From contig JAITSM010000071.1 in the NCBI GenBank assembly GCA_031287815.1, positions 1 through 29,819 on the forward strand: a DNA stretch of 29,819 nt. The letters run 5' to 3'. This stretch comes from Prevotellaceae bacterium. Its GTDB lineage: Bacteria > Bacteroidota > Bacteroidia > Bacteroidales > UBA932. Shown in pieces: positions 1 to 6,322 of this stretch. A program made the translations under genes and the position numbers. Below the pieces are notes generated by a model, which ran no database searches, was not told the DNA's origin, and worked only from the letters and a program-made list of their open reading frames with translations. Every line of letters begins with the position of its first letter. Within the stretch, counting starts at the first letter, position 1.

Positions 1-2
1 AC

Positions 3-254
3 GACAAAGGCCATACACGTATTGGCTGCCTATTTTGCCCGATGGCAAGCGTAAAGACAAAGCAACTGGATAGAATAAATTATCCCGGCGTAGAGCGGAT
101 AATCAAAAAGAGTATTCAATACCTTATTGATAATAATAACTATTTCAACAACTACAACGCCACCGCCGATGAGGTATTCGATTGGTGGATTTCCAATAAA
201 GGAGCGGCTGAATACTTTGAAAATCTTAGACGACAAACCAAAATAAATTTTTAA
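3..254 (+). CDS. Phosphoadenosine phosphosulfate reductase family protein, 3' end
   Basis: The frame is open to the left edge, so only the last 83 codons are present. An ATG at 42 could be taken as a start, but the residues before it (HTRIGCLFCP) match the conserved C-terminal Cys-x2-Cys segment of phage PAPS-reductase-like proteins, so the true start lies outside the window. The rest (MASVKTKQLDRINYPGVE, then VFDWWISNKG) also fits the family tail. The family binds an adenylylated substrate through an ATP-pyrophosphatase-type fold; its phage members are of uncertain function and may act in sulfur transfer or DNA modification. The catalytic N-terminal part cannot be seen. The next gene starts 3 nt after the stop, so the two are probably co-transcribed. 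Confidence 0.7.
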   Translation, partial: DKGHTRIGCLFCPMASVKTKQLDRINYPGVERIIKKSIQYLIDNNNYFNNYNATADEVFDWWISNKGAAEYFENLRRQTKINF

Positions 255-257
255 AAA

Positions 258-671
258 ATGAACACAAAACAACTACAGCTCGTAACATTCGAGCAGGCCG
301 TAAGGCTGAAAAAATTAGGCTTTGATTGGGAAACAACAGAAAGTTATGACGCTTTCTTACAAACCCTACAACCTCTGAACCCATTCCCTCGTAATTTCAA
401 CGACAAAGTGTATACAGTGAATGGACACGCGTTAGCCTCCGCCCCCACCGTCGCATTAGCATTGGAATGGGTAAGAGAAAATTGGCTATTAGCCGATTGG
501 CTTGATTTTAGTGGCGAATATGACGAGGATGGCGAGCCGCGCTTTTATAGCAATTACTTGTTTGGAAAAGAGCCACGCAAAACGTCAAAAAAAGCAATGC
601 CGCGCAAATCCATAGAAAGCGCCCTGTTAGACGAATTATTAAACGTTTTAGAAAAGGAGGAAAAGCAATGA
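258..671 (+). CDS. Hypothetical phage protein, 137 aa
   Basis: An acidic soluble protein with no membrane segment. It begins MNTKQLQLVTFEQAVRLKKLGFD and has a central PTVALALEWVRENWLLADW stretch, a pattern I associate with small proteins of Bacteroidota phages that have no assigned function. The C-terminus is charged and helical (ESALLDELLNVLEKEEKQ). It starts 3 nt after the PAPS-reductase-family stop, and its own stop overlaps the ATG of the next small gene (ATGA), which implies translational coupling in an early operon. No function is proposed. Confidence 0.7.
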   Translation: MNTKQLQLVTFEQAVRLKKLGFDWETTESYDAFLQTLQPLNPFPRNFNDKVYTVNGHALASAPTVALALEWVRENWLLADWLDFSGEYDEDGEPRFYSNYLFGKEPRKTSKKAMPRKSIESALLDELLNVLEKEEKQ

Positions 672-784
672 AAACATTTAACGGAAAAGCAATCTACAAT
701 CCTTCAGGGAAAGCCGGCTTCCGGCGCGAGGACTTGCCGGTAAACTGCGTGGGGAGATACTACAACATGTTTAATGACAAATAA
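668..784 (+). CDS. 38-aa ORF, possible remnant of a radical-SAM-like phage gene
   Basis: A short ORF with one of the few strong Shine-Dalgarno-like sites in the window (aaaggagg, 655-662), lying inside the end of the upstream gene. The first residues, MKTFNGKAIYNPSGKAG, resemble the start of a Bacteroidota phage family that continues into a Cys-rich radical-SAM-type motif. Here that motif is absent: the protein continues FRREDLPVNCVGRYYNMFNDK and stops. It may be an internally deleted remnant, or a genuine small protein sharing only the N-terminal segment. The family match is from memory and uncertain. Confidence 0.5.
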   Translation: MKTFNGKAIYNPSGKAGFRREDLPVNCVGRYYNMFNDK

Positions 785-795
785 ATGAGATAATA

Positions 796-972
796 ATGAC
801 AAAACTTGAAGAAATGATTCACAGAACCAATCAGGTGTATATGGACAATATGCAGCGGGAAATTGACAATGCAAAATCGGAAGAGGAAAAAAAGAATGTT
901 GCAAGAAAAAGAGACAAGCGACTCGAACTGATAAACAAAAACAGAACAGACAATATGCCTGAATTTAAATAA
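796..972 (+). CDS. Small charged helical protein, 58 aa
   Basis: The ORF encodes a highly charged protein (MTKLEEMIHRTNQ...KNVARKRDKRLELINKNR) rich in Lys, Arg and Glu and probably helical. There is no Cys, no membrane segment and no recognisable domain. It lies 11 nt after the preceding small ORF and 17 nt before the YopX-family gene, on the same strand, within the early cluster of tiny genes. It is supported by position, tight packing and an in-frame ATG with an A-rich leader; its function is unknown. Confidence 0.5.
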   Translation: MTKLEEMIHRTNQVYMDNMQREIDNAKSEEEKKNVARKRDKRLELINKNRTDNMPEFK

Positions 973-989
973 TTAACAATAAAAAGAAA

Positions 990-1547
990 ATGAACCGAAT
1001 AATTAAATTTCGCGGAAAGCGAATAGATAACGGAGAGTGGGTGTGCGGATACTACGTAATTATCGATAAAAAACATTACATTTTTTCCGGTGAAATGGGC
1101 GACTTCCCGGTACACCCTGTTTCTCATTGGACATACAAATCCCCTATTCGTTATGAAGTATATAAAGAAAGCGTCAGTCAGTTCACGGAACTGTACGACA
1201 GAAACGGGAAGGAAATCTACGAGGGGGATATATTTGAGAAAACGTCGCGCCCACGTATTTACAGGAGGATATTAGACCAGGATGGTGTTTATAAAGGGGA
1301 GGATTACGATGTACATCCGGGTGTGCTGATACGGTTTAAAGTTGATTGGAACTGCGAAGACGCCTACTTTGATGCTCAAATAATATACGTCAATCCCGAA
1401 GGTGTAAAGACGGGAAGCACCTTAGTTCCGCGGTCAACAATCGAAGTCGGAAAATTACATCCGCTCAGCTGGTACTTTAACGAGAACAAAAGCGAGGAAA
1501 TCATCGGAAACATCCACGACAACCCTGAATTATTAACGGCTAAATAA
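990..1547 (+). CDS. YopX-family protein
   Basis: This 185-aa protein carries YopX-family landmarks in order: KFRGKRIDNGEWVCGYY near residues 7-23, QFTELYDRNGKEIYEGDIF in the middle (the conserved LYD-x-NGKEIYEGDI motif), and EIIGNIHDNPELL at the C-terminus. YopX proteins are common accessory genes in phages of Firmicutes and Bacteroidota; their biochemical role is not established. The start at 990 places the conserved motif at the usual distance from the N-terminus and follows an A-rich leader (aataaaaagaaa). The gene sits in the early region among small genes upstream of replication. Confidence 0.85.
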   Translation: MNRIIKFRGKRIDNGEWVCGYYVIIDKKHYIFSGEMGDFPVHPVSHWTYKSPIRYEVYKESVSQFTELYDRNGKEIYEGDIFEKTSRPRIYRRILDQDGVYKGEDYDVHPGVLIRFKVDWNCEDAYFDAQIIYVNPEGVKTGSTLVPRSTIEVGKLHPLSWYFNENKSEEIIGNIHDNPELLTAK

Positions 1548-1554
1548 AACGATT

Positions 1555-1677
1555 ATGAAAGTATTCACCATTAAATCACGCGCCATAACGCCGAGCAACC
1601 GTGGAAATTGGGGCGTAAAGGCGGTTAAGCGTATGAACCCGGCGTGCGAAAAATTTCAGAGTAAAATAAATTTTTGA
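1555..1677 (+). CDS. Small basic protein, 40 aa
   Basis: This short ORF begins 7 nt after the YopX stop and ends 2 nt before the next likely ATG. It encodes MKVFTIKSRAITPSNRGNWG followed by a Lys/Arg-rich stretch and ends KINF. The protein is basic with no domain I recognise. Tight packing between two genes on the same strand and an A/T-rich leader support translation, but the length makes this tentative. Confidence 0.45.
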   Translation: MKVFTIKSRAITPSNRGNWGVKAVKRMNPACEKFQSKINF

Positions 1678-1679
1678 AT

Positions 1680-1865
1680 ATGGAAACAATCAAAGAAGCG
1701 GCGGAAAAATACGCTGAAGAACATGCATTCCGTGTGCCGTATAACGGAACAAGTAATTTTTATGATGAAACCGATTACAAAGCCTCTATGGATGGTTTTT
1801 TAGCGGGTTCCCACTTTATCATTAAAATAATGAAAACAATTAACGAAGCTATCGGTGACACGTAA
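1680..1865 (+). CDS. Small phage protein, 61 aa
   Basis: I chose the ATG at 1680 over an in-frame TTG at 1674, because the TTG overlaps the upstream stop and adds only two residues. The protein (METIKEAAEKYAEEHAF, then a DETDYKASMDGFLAGSHF segment) resembles the short helical proteins common in phage early regions, which share a K-A-A-E-x-Y start and a later F-x-A-G motif. No enzymatic motif is visible. It lies between the YopX region and the replication initiator on the same strand. Confidence 0.6.
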   Translation: METIKEAAEKYAEEHAFRVPYNGTSNFYDETDYKASMDGFLAGSHFIIKIMKTINEAIGDT

Positions 1866-1887
1866 GTAATAAATACAGGGCGGATTT

Positions 1888-2577
1888 ATGAACTATATTG
1901 AAATGATTAACCAATATTGGCAATTGAGAGAACAGGGTATTCTTACGGGCTCGGAGGGCGATTTGTATATGTACTTATTACACGTATCTAACAAACTCGG
2001 CTGGAAGAATCCCTTTAATCAATCCAACGCGCTTATTTGTGCGGTACTGAACACCAGCGAGCCGACGCTTATCAGAAACCGCAACACTTTAAAACAGGCT
2101 GGTTTAATCGAATTTGAGAGCGGGAAAGCGGTTAAAAGAAATACACAATACTACTTAAAAAATTTAAGTAGTGTCGTTAGTAGTTCCGTTAGTAGTCCTA
2201 TTAGTAGTTCCGTTAGTAGACCTGTAAGACAACATAAGACTAAACTAAACAAGACTACTCCCCCCTATATCCCCCCACAGGGGGGGAGCGGGAGCGCGCC
2301 GCCGAATGAAAAATTTTTAAACTTCAAAAAATGGTTAGTCGAAAAAGCGGCGCGTGTAGAGAAGTTGAAACAACCATTCACGGAACGTGAGTACACGGAA
2401 ATATTTGCAAAATGGCCGCGTAAAGACGTGTTAAATATTTTGGTAGAAATGCACAATTATGCCCCATTGCTGAAAAAAAACATATCTGCGTATTTAACAG
2501 CCAATACATGGCTGACAAAAAGAAAAAAAGATGAAAAACCAACTGAAAAACCAAATGTCCCCTACATTACCGATTGA
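1888..2577 (+). CDS. Replication initiator / helicase loader-type protein
   Basis: A 229-aa protein. The N-terminal ~90 residues look like a winged helix: a helical start (YIEMINQYWQLREQGILTGSEGDLYMYLL), then a recognition segment (NALICAVLNTSEPTLIRNRNTLKQAGLI) and a short wing. Residues ~94-125 form a Ser/Val/Pro linker, followed by a C-terminal helical domain (FLNFKKWLVEKAARVEKL...AYLTANTWLTKR). This arrangement matches phage replication initiators and replisome organisers such as lambda O and DnaD-like proteins: DNA binding at the N-terminus and helicase recruitment at the C-terminus. The next gene, overlapping by 47 nt, encodes a DnaB-type helicase, which supports the role. The linker DNA carries iterons (separate entry). 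Family membership is inferred from architecture and context. Confidence 0.65.
   Translation: MNYIEMINQYWQLREQGILTGSEGDLYMYLLHVSNKLGWKNPFNQSNALICAVLNTSEPTLIRNRNTLKQAGLIEFESGKAVKRNTQYYLKNLSSVVSSSVSSPISSSVSRPVRQHKTKLNKTTPPYIPPQGGSGSAPPNEKFLNFKKWLVEKAARVEKLKQPFTEREYTEIFAKWPRKDVLNILVEMHNYAPLLKKNISAYLTANTWLTKRKKDEKPTEKPNVPYITD
2165..2224 (+). repeat. Five 12-bp direct repeats inside the initiator gene (candidate origin iterons)
   Basis: There are five units spaced exactly 12 bp apart, with the core T(T/A)AGTAG(T/A) beginning at 2165, 2177, 2189, 2201 and 2213. They encode the repeated linker SSVV-SSSV-SSPI-SSSV-SRPV. An A/T-rich stretch lies on the left and an A-rich stretch (taaactaaac, near 2241) on the right. 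In lambda-type phages the origin iterons lie within the initiator gene, in the linker between its DNA-binding and helicase-loading domains. The position here is equivalent. Confidence 0.55.
2271..2285. repeat. G/C hairpin next to the iterons
   Basis: Six C, a three-base loop (ACA) and at least six G form a very stable short hairpin about 45 bp after the last iteron, with a second C-run just before it (2260-2265). It lies within the initiator coding sequence, where it encodes a Pro/Gly-rich turn (PPQGGSGS). It may be part of an origin structure or just the codons of a flexible linker. Confidence 0.4.
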
Positions 2578-3988
2578 CGCGCTGGGGGTGGAATTGAGCA
2601 AAATACCGCCGCATGCCGAAGGCTTTGAAAAAGCGGTATTAGGCGCGTTACTACTGGAAAGCGATGCGGTAGACGACGTGCAACAAATGCTCGGTCCGGA
2701 GTGTTTCTACAACCGGACGCATGAAACTATTTACCGCGCCATATTGCGTTTAAATACGCAGCGGAAACCGGTAGATATGCTGAGCGTAGCCGATGCGTTG
2801 AAACAATCGGGGGAATTGGATGAAATAGGCGGGAATTACTACCTTTCAAAATTAACGCTGGAAGTGTCGGGCGCGGCGCATCTGAAATACCATGCGCAAG
2901 TGGTGTTTGAAAAATATTTATTGAGGCAGTTTATTTACGCCGGGTATCAAATCACTACGGCGGGATTTGACGAAGCCGGGAACGTTGATGAGGCATTATC
3001 GGTAGCCGAAAGCAAGGTAAATGAAATAGCTATGCAAATAGCCGGGAAAATGGATATAGCGCATGTCCGGCAGTCGGTCAATATCGCATTAAACGAGGCT
3101 ATTCGACGCGTAGAAAACGCAACAAAGAATATTTGTTCCGGCATCCGTACCGGTTTGGTTGATTTGGATAAAATCACCAACGGATGGCAAAAATCTAACC
3201 TGATAATCCTTGCGGCACGCCCTTCTATGGGCAAAACGGCCATGATGTTGCATTTCGCAAAAACGGCAGCACGCGCCGGGCACGCAACGGTTATTTTTTC
3301 CCTTGAAATGTCGGATGTAAGCCTTACAAATCGGCTTATCCTTTCCGAATGCGGAATATCGCCCGACCGTTTCCGTAGCGGTTATATGGACAAGAATGAA
3401 ATCACTCAAATGGAGATGGCCGGCGGAGTGATAGAAAACTTACCGATTTACATCGATGATAATAGCGACGTAGCGATGAACCGTATCCGCGCCCGCGCCC
3501 GCGCGTTGAAAAAGCAGGGGAAATGCGGTATTGTATTCATTGATTATCTACAATTGTGCCGCGAAAAAGGCACGAGCAACCGCAACCGCGAACAGGAAGT
3601 ATCGGCCATGAGCCGTGAGGCAAAAATCATGGCAAAAGAGCTGGATATACCGGTTATCCTGTTATCGCAACTTAGCCGGGAGGTCGAAAAACGGCAAAAA
3701 AACGGTGTACCGCATTTGAGCGACCTCCGCGACAGCGGGGCTATTGAACAGGATGCCGACCTTGTTATTTTCATTTACCGCCCGGCCTACTATGGTGCAA
3801 CGGTTGAGGATAAGCAAGGAAATATTATCGACACAACCAACTATGGCGAATTGTTGATTGAAAAGCACCGCGACGGCGCTTGCGGGCGAGTAAAGTTCCG
3901 GCATAATGTCGGAATGACCCATATAGAGGATTATTGGACAGGCAGTAACAATGCACCGGAGATACCGGATAGAAACGAACCATTTTAG
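2531..3988 (+). CDS. dnaB: Replicative DNA helicase (DnaB-like)
   Basis: A 485-aa protein of usual DnaB length. The N-terminal domain (residues ~25-130; HAEGFEKAVLGALLLE, NRTHETIYRAILRL) has the standard primase-binding fold pattern. The C-terminal RecA-like ATPase has Walker A ARPSMGKTA (G234-K235-T236), Walker B GIVFIDYLQL (D338), and the later motifs LSQLSREVEKR and HLSDLRDSGAIEQDAD. It unwinds DNA at the phage replication fork as a hexamer. It overlaps the initiator gene by 47 nt, implying coupled translation. An alternative ATG at 2555 would remove eight residues; both starts lie inside the upstream gene and I cannot choose firmly. No inactivating change is seen. Confidence 0.95.
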   Translation: MKNQLKNQMSPTLPIDALGVELSKIPPHAEGFEKAVLGALLLESDAVDDVQQMLGPECFYNRTHETIYRAILRLNTQRKPVDMLSVADALKQSGELDEIGGNYYLSKLTLEVSGAAHLKYHAQVVFEKYLLRQFIYAGYQITTAGFDEAGNVDEALSVAESKVNEIAMQIAGKMDIAHVRQSVNIALNEAIRRVENATKNICSGIRTGLVDLDKITNGWQKSNLIILAARPSMGKTAMMLHFAKTAARAGHATVIFSLEMSDVSLTNRLILSECGISPDRFRSGYMDKNEITQMEMAGGVIENLPIYIDDNSDVAMNRIRARARALKKQGKCGIVFIDYLQLCREKGTSNRNREQEVSAMSREAKIMAKELDIPVILLSQLSREVEKRQKNGVPHLSDLRDSGAIEQDADLVIFIYRPAYYGATVEDKQGNIIDTTNYGELLIEKHRDGACGRVKFRHNVGMTHIEDYWTGSNNAPEIPDRNEPF

Positions 3989-3990
3989 CT

Positions 3991-4155
3991 ATGGAAATAC
4001 CGAAAATGTTAAAAATAAAATGCGCCTGCGGGCATCAGTTCTTAGTGTTTGAAGATGCAGGGTTCAAAGAAATAAAATGCCCGGAGTGCGGGTCAATAAT
4101 AAAAAGAAACAATTATGGAAAGTTTAGCAAGCAAAATACAGCGGCGGGCGAATGA
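3991..4155 (+). CDS. Small zinc-ribbon protein, 54 aa
   Basis: Two cysteine pairs are visible: C-A-C-G-H at residues 11-15 and C-P-E-C-G at 30-34, separated by about 17 residues. This is a plausible one-zinc ribbon (CxC ... CxxC). The gene starts 2 nt after the helicase stop and overlaps the next gene by 41 nt. Ribbons of this kind occur in phage DNA-binding or regulatory proteins (a Com-like role is possible), but no specific function can be assigned. Confidence 0.6.
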   Translation: MEIPKMLKIKCACGHQFLVFEDAGFKEIKCPECGSIIKRNNYGKFSKQNTAAGE

Positions 4156-4312
4156 GCAACATATTTCCATAGCGGAACTATGCCGGATGGCCGGCATATC
4201 CCGCCGGTGGTTTGAGTGCTTTAAAAAACGCATCCCAAAATCAGTGGATGCGTATTTAAAAATTGATGAACAATTAAAAATTTTAGAACAAAAAAATCAT
4301 GAAACCAATTAA
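4115..4312 (+). CDS. Small helix-turn-helix DNA-binding protein, 65 aa
   Basis: The segment HISIAELCRMAGISRRWFECF (residues ~16-36) reads as a helix-turn-helix with the typical A-x3-G-(I/V)-S turn, as in Cro/XRE-like or excisionase-like proteins. A helical C-terminal segment (SVDAYLKIDEQLKILEQK) follows and could dimerise. It overlaps the zinc-ribbon gene upstream and the next gene downstream. It could regulate early or late phage transcription; the target is unknown. Confidence 0.6.
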   Translation: MESLASKIQRRANEQHISIAELCRMAGISRRWFECFKKRIPKSVDAYLKIDEQLKILEQKNHETN

Positions 4313-4547
4313 ATTTAAAGAACAAAACAGGGTATTAATAAAGCCCAAAAGTATGACCGATGAACAATGCGGCTCGCTGCCTGTACATGCTGAAAACGGA
4401 GTGTGTACGTCTTGCTGGGCAATGACGTTTAAAGAGCGTTTAAACGCTCTTTTATTCGGCAAAATATGGATAAGCGTGCTAACCGGCACGTCCACTCAAC
4501 CGCCGATTTCCATTGACTGCAAAAAGACAATTTTTAAAACGGAGTAG
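4299..4547 (+). CDS. Conserved-type phage hypothetical protein, 82 aa
   Basis: The pattern MKPIKFKEQNRVLIKP ... CTSCWAMTFKERLNALLFGKIWISVLTG matches a small family I recognise in Bacteroidota phages and prophages. It has a polar N-terminus and a Trp-rich hydrophobic K-E-R-L-x-x-L-x-x-GKIW segment that could sit at a membrane. No function is known to me. It overlaps the upstream HTH gene by 14 nt and ends 2 nt before the next gene. A 22-bp perfect palindrome lies within it at 4431-4452. Confidence 0.65.
   Translation: MKPIKFKEQNRVLIKPKSMTDEQCGSLPVHAENGVCTSCWAMTFKERLNALLFGKIWISVLTGTSTQPPISIDCKKTIFKTE
4431..4452. repeat. 22-bp perfect palindrome inside a coding sequence
   Basis: The two 11-bp halves, AAAGAGCGTTT and its exact complement, meet at an AAA/TTT centre and are followed by further T. 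The site encodes part of KERLNALLFG. The hairpin with its T-rich 3' side could act as a weak intragenic terminator or a protein-binding site. Because the encoded residues are typical of the family, the symmetry may be incidental. Confidence 0.5.
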
Positions 4548-4549
4548 CT

Positions 4550-4885
4550 ATGGAAACGAATGTACTATTAACCTCGCCACCGGATAGTATAGAGGGTGTA
4601 TTTGCGGACAGGTATTTTCGTCAGCATTTACAAGCGGAAATTGACCGGATAAAAGTGCACGACTATATGGCGCTGGAGAAAGGTCAAAAGTGGAAGCGCA
4701 GGCCCTATGATACGCTATTTGAAAATGGCGTGATGACCGTTCCCCGTATTATTGGAGAATACGTAAAAATTAAGCAAAAAACCTCGACGTTATCCGCAGG
4801 TTGCCGGAACGCAGTATCATATTTGGTGGCGGACGCTACCAGGCAAATGTACGATACGTATAGGAAAATTAACTGTATGACCTAA
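4550..4885 (+). CDS. Hypothetical phage protein, 111 aa
   Basis: A soluble, mainly helical protein. Recognisable patches are FADRYFRQHLQAEIDRIKVHDYMALEKG and YDTLFENGVMTVPRIIGEYVKI, but no known domain. It starts 2 nt after the preceding stop and is followed after 13 nt by the lambda Z-like gene, so it lies at the border between early genes and virion assembly genes. It may take part in packaging or tail assembly by position only. Confidence 0.65.
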   Translation: METNVLLTSPPDSIEGVFADRYFRQHLQAEIDRIKVHDYMALEKGQKWKRRPYDTLFENGVMTVPRIIGEYVKIKQKTSTLSAGCRNAVSYLVADATRQMYDTYRKINCMT

Positions 4886-4898
4886 AAACATAATAGTT

Positions 4899-5573
4899 GT
4901 GAAAATAGTAATAAAAGAAGAAAAAAACAGCGAAATTAAACGCATAACGGAACAGTTTAAAGGTAAACTTTCTGAGCGTAAAATAAGACAAAAGACGGGA
5001 GCCGCTATGAATGAAACAATGAGAAGAGCGGCAACCGCCAAATCAAAACAATTAACGCTTGAAAAATATAACCTTAAAAAGAAAAACCTGAAAGATATAA
5101 CACAAATATCTCCCAAAGCATATTACGGAAAATTGGAAAGCGGTTTAAAAATAAGCTCCCTACCCATTTCTATGATAGATTATACCCCCACATGGAATAG
5201 AGGGGGGTCGGCGCTTTCTATCCAAATAATAAAAGGGAAGACAACTGTTGTCCGCAGTGCATTTATTGCCACAATGAAATCTGGGCACAAAGGTGTATTT
5301 GCACGTGGATATTATCCTGGAAAAGGGAGAGGTTTTGTGTTTGAAAACGACCAATCCCGTATAGGAAAAGGTCGAGTGAGAAATGATTTTGGGGAAATTA
5401 TAGGAGGTGAAAAAACCGGACATATACGCATAACAGAATTGCGTGGGCCTTCGCCATTTTCAGTGGCAACCAATAAAGATATAGGTAATAAAGTGCGAAG
5501 AGCTATGGGGGAGGATTTATTAAAACGTGTTGAGGGTTTACTCAGGAAAACAATTAATGAAATGGCTAAATAA
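4899..5573 (+). CDS. Minor tail protein Z-like (tail completion / head-tail joining)
   Basis: A 224-aa protein with a GTG start. It has a basic N-terminal helical region (KTGAAMNETMRRAATAKSKQLTLEKYNLKKKNLKD), then IDYTPTWNRGG, VRSAFIATMKSGHKGVFAR (residues ~119-137) and RITELRGPSPFS. The sequence AFIATMKSGH-x-GVFxR followed by I-x-EL-x-GPS is the hallmark pattern of the lambda gpZ family, slightly longer than lambda gpZ. The family acts late in tail assembly, helping joining to heads. Its place here, upstream of the terminase genes and away from the tail operon, is unusual. A 143-nt gap follows before the terminase. Confidence 0.75.
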   Translation: MKIVIKEEKNSEIKRITEQFKGKLSERKIRQKTGAAMNETMRRAATAKSKQLTLEKYNLKKKNLKDITQISPKAYYGKLESGLKISSLPISMIDYTPTWNRGGSALSIQIIKGKTTVVRSAFIATMKSGHKGVFARGYYPGKGRGFVFENDQSRIGKGRVRNDFGEIIGGEKTGHIRITELRGPSPFSVATNKDIGNKVRRAMGEDLLKRVEGLLRKTINEMAK

Positions 5574-5716
5574 CATATTTGTTACATTTCAATTTATTAG
5601 TATAAAAATAATTAGGTTCTGTCTAACCGCGCGAATGGGGGTAGTCCTAAGTGCCGGCTTTTTTTAGTTAGCAAAGAAATTTTATATACTAAGCTGTAAA
5701 TCAAATAATTATAAAT
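5574..5716. other. Intergenic region upstream of the terminase genes
   Basis: 143 nt without a gene. The left third is A/T-rich. The middle (about 5612-5665) is G/C-rich with a small GGTT/AACC stem and ends in GCCGGC followed by seven T, which could serve as a weak terminator after the Z-like gene. The right third is A/T-rich and leads into the terminase ATG. I could not find a clean TTTG/TAnnTTTG promoter, though one is expected here. Confidence 0.35.
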
Positions 5717-6322
5717 ATGAAAAGTAAAAAAATACCAAAAGGGTGGGTAAAGCTATCAGAATTTGAGCGAATGTCAGGGCTAAGTAGTAGAACTGTCGCG
5801 CTCGCCATTGCGCATAATAAAATTCCGGCGGAATGCGTAAAAAAAATAGGGGCGGGCGCGACCTCGCCTAAATATGTAGACCCGCAGGCGGCAGCGGTGA
5901 GTTGGTACCAAAACTTAAACGCAGGTCACCACCTCTCCCGGACACTTCGCAGTACTTTGGCAAAGTATATCAAAAAATTTGCACCGGACGTTGTGGGTGA
6001 GGATATCAAAAAAAGTAAAGAAGAAGCTCGGAGCAAGATGTCGTTTGATGAGTCTTTGCGGCGCGAAAAAGCGGCAAAAGCCGAAACAGCAGAAATAGAA
6101 TTAGAAGAAAAAAAAGGCTCGCTGATATCGAAAGTCAACGTATATAATAGCTTGTTTGAGGCAGGCCAGCAAATACGTGATGCGCTGTTGTCTATCCCGG
6201 AACGTATAACTGATGAAATTATTGCGGTTGTTGAAAGCAGGACAAAAGTGCGCAACCTTATACATGACGCTATTGCAGCAGAATTAGAAAAACTATCCGA
6301 AATAAATAAAAAATATGAATGA
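5717..6322 (+). CDS. Terminase small subunit (Nu1-like)
   Basis: A 201-aa protein directly upstream of the GpA-type large terminase and overlapping it by 8 nt. The N-terminus holds a helix-turn-helix (WVKLSEFERMSGLSSRTVALAIAHNKIPAE, residues ~10-39), as expected for recognition of the packaging site. The middle is a long charged helical stretch (DESLRREKAAKAETAEIELEEKKGSLIS). The end (FEAGQQIRDALLSIPERITDEII) resembles the C-terminal part of Nu1-family subunits that contacts the large subunit. Lambda Nu1 is of similar size. Its job is to recognise phage DNA and load the motor. Confidence 0.8.
   Translation: MKSKKIPKGWVKLSEFERMSGLSSRTVALAIAHNKIPAECVKKIGAGATSPKYVDPQAAAVSWYQNLNAGHHLSRTLRSTLAKYIKKFAPDVVGEDIKKSKEEARSKMSFDESLRREKAAKAETAEIELEEKKGSLISKVNVYNSLFEAGQQIRDALLSIPERITDEIIAVVESRTKVRNLIHDAIAAELEKLSEINKKYE

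Noticed and set aside
42..254. Reading the first gene as a complete 70-aa protein starting at 42
   Set aside because: The open frame upstream encodes the conserved RIGCLFCP motif, so the ATG at 42 is internal.
5574..5716. tRNA or known small RNA in the gap before the terminase genes
   Set aside because: No cloverleaf or recognised RNA family pattern could be drawn; only weak local stems.
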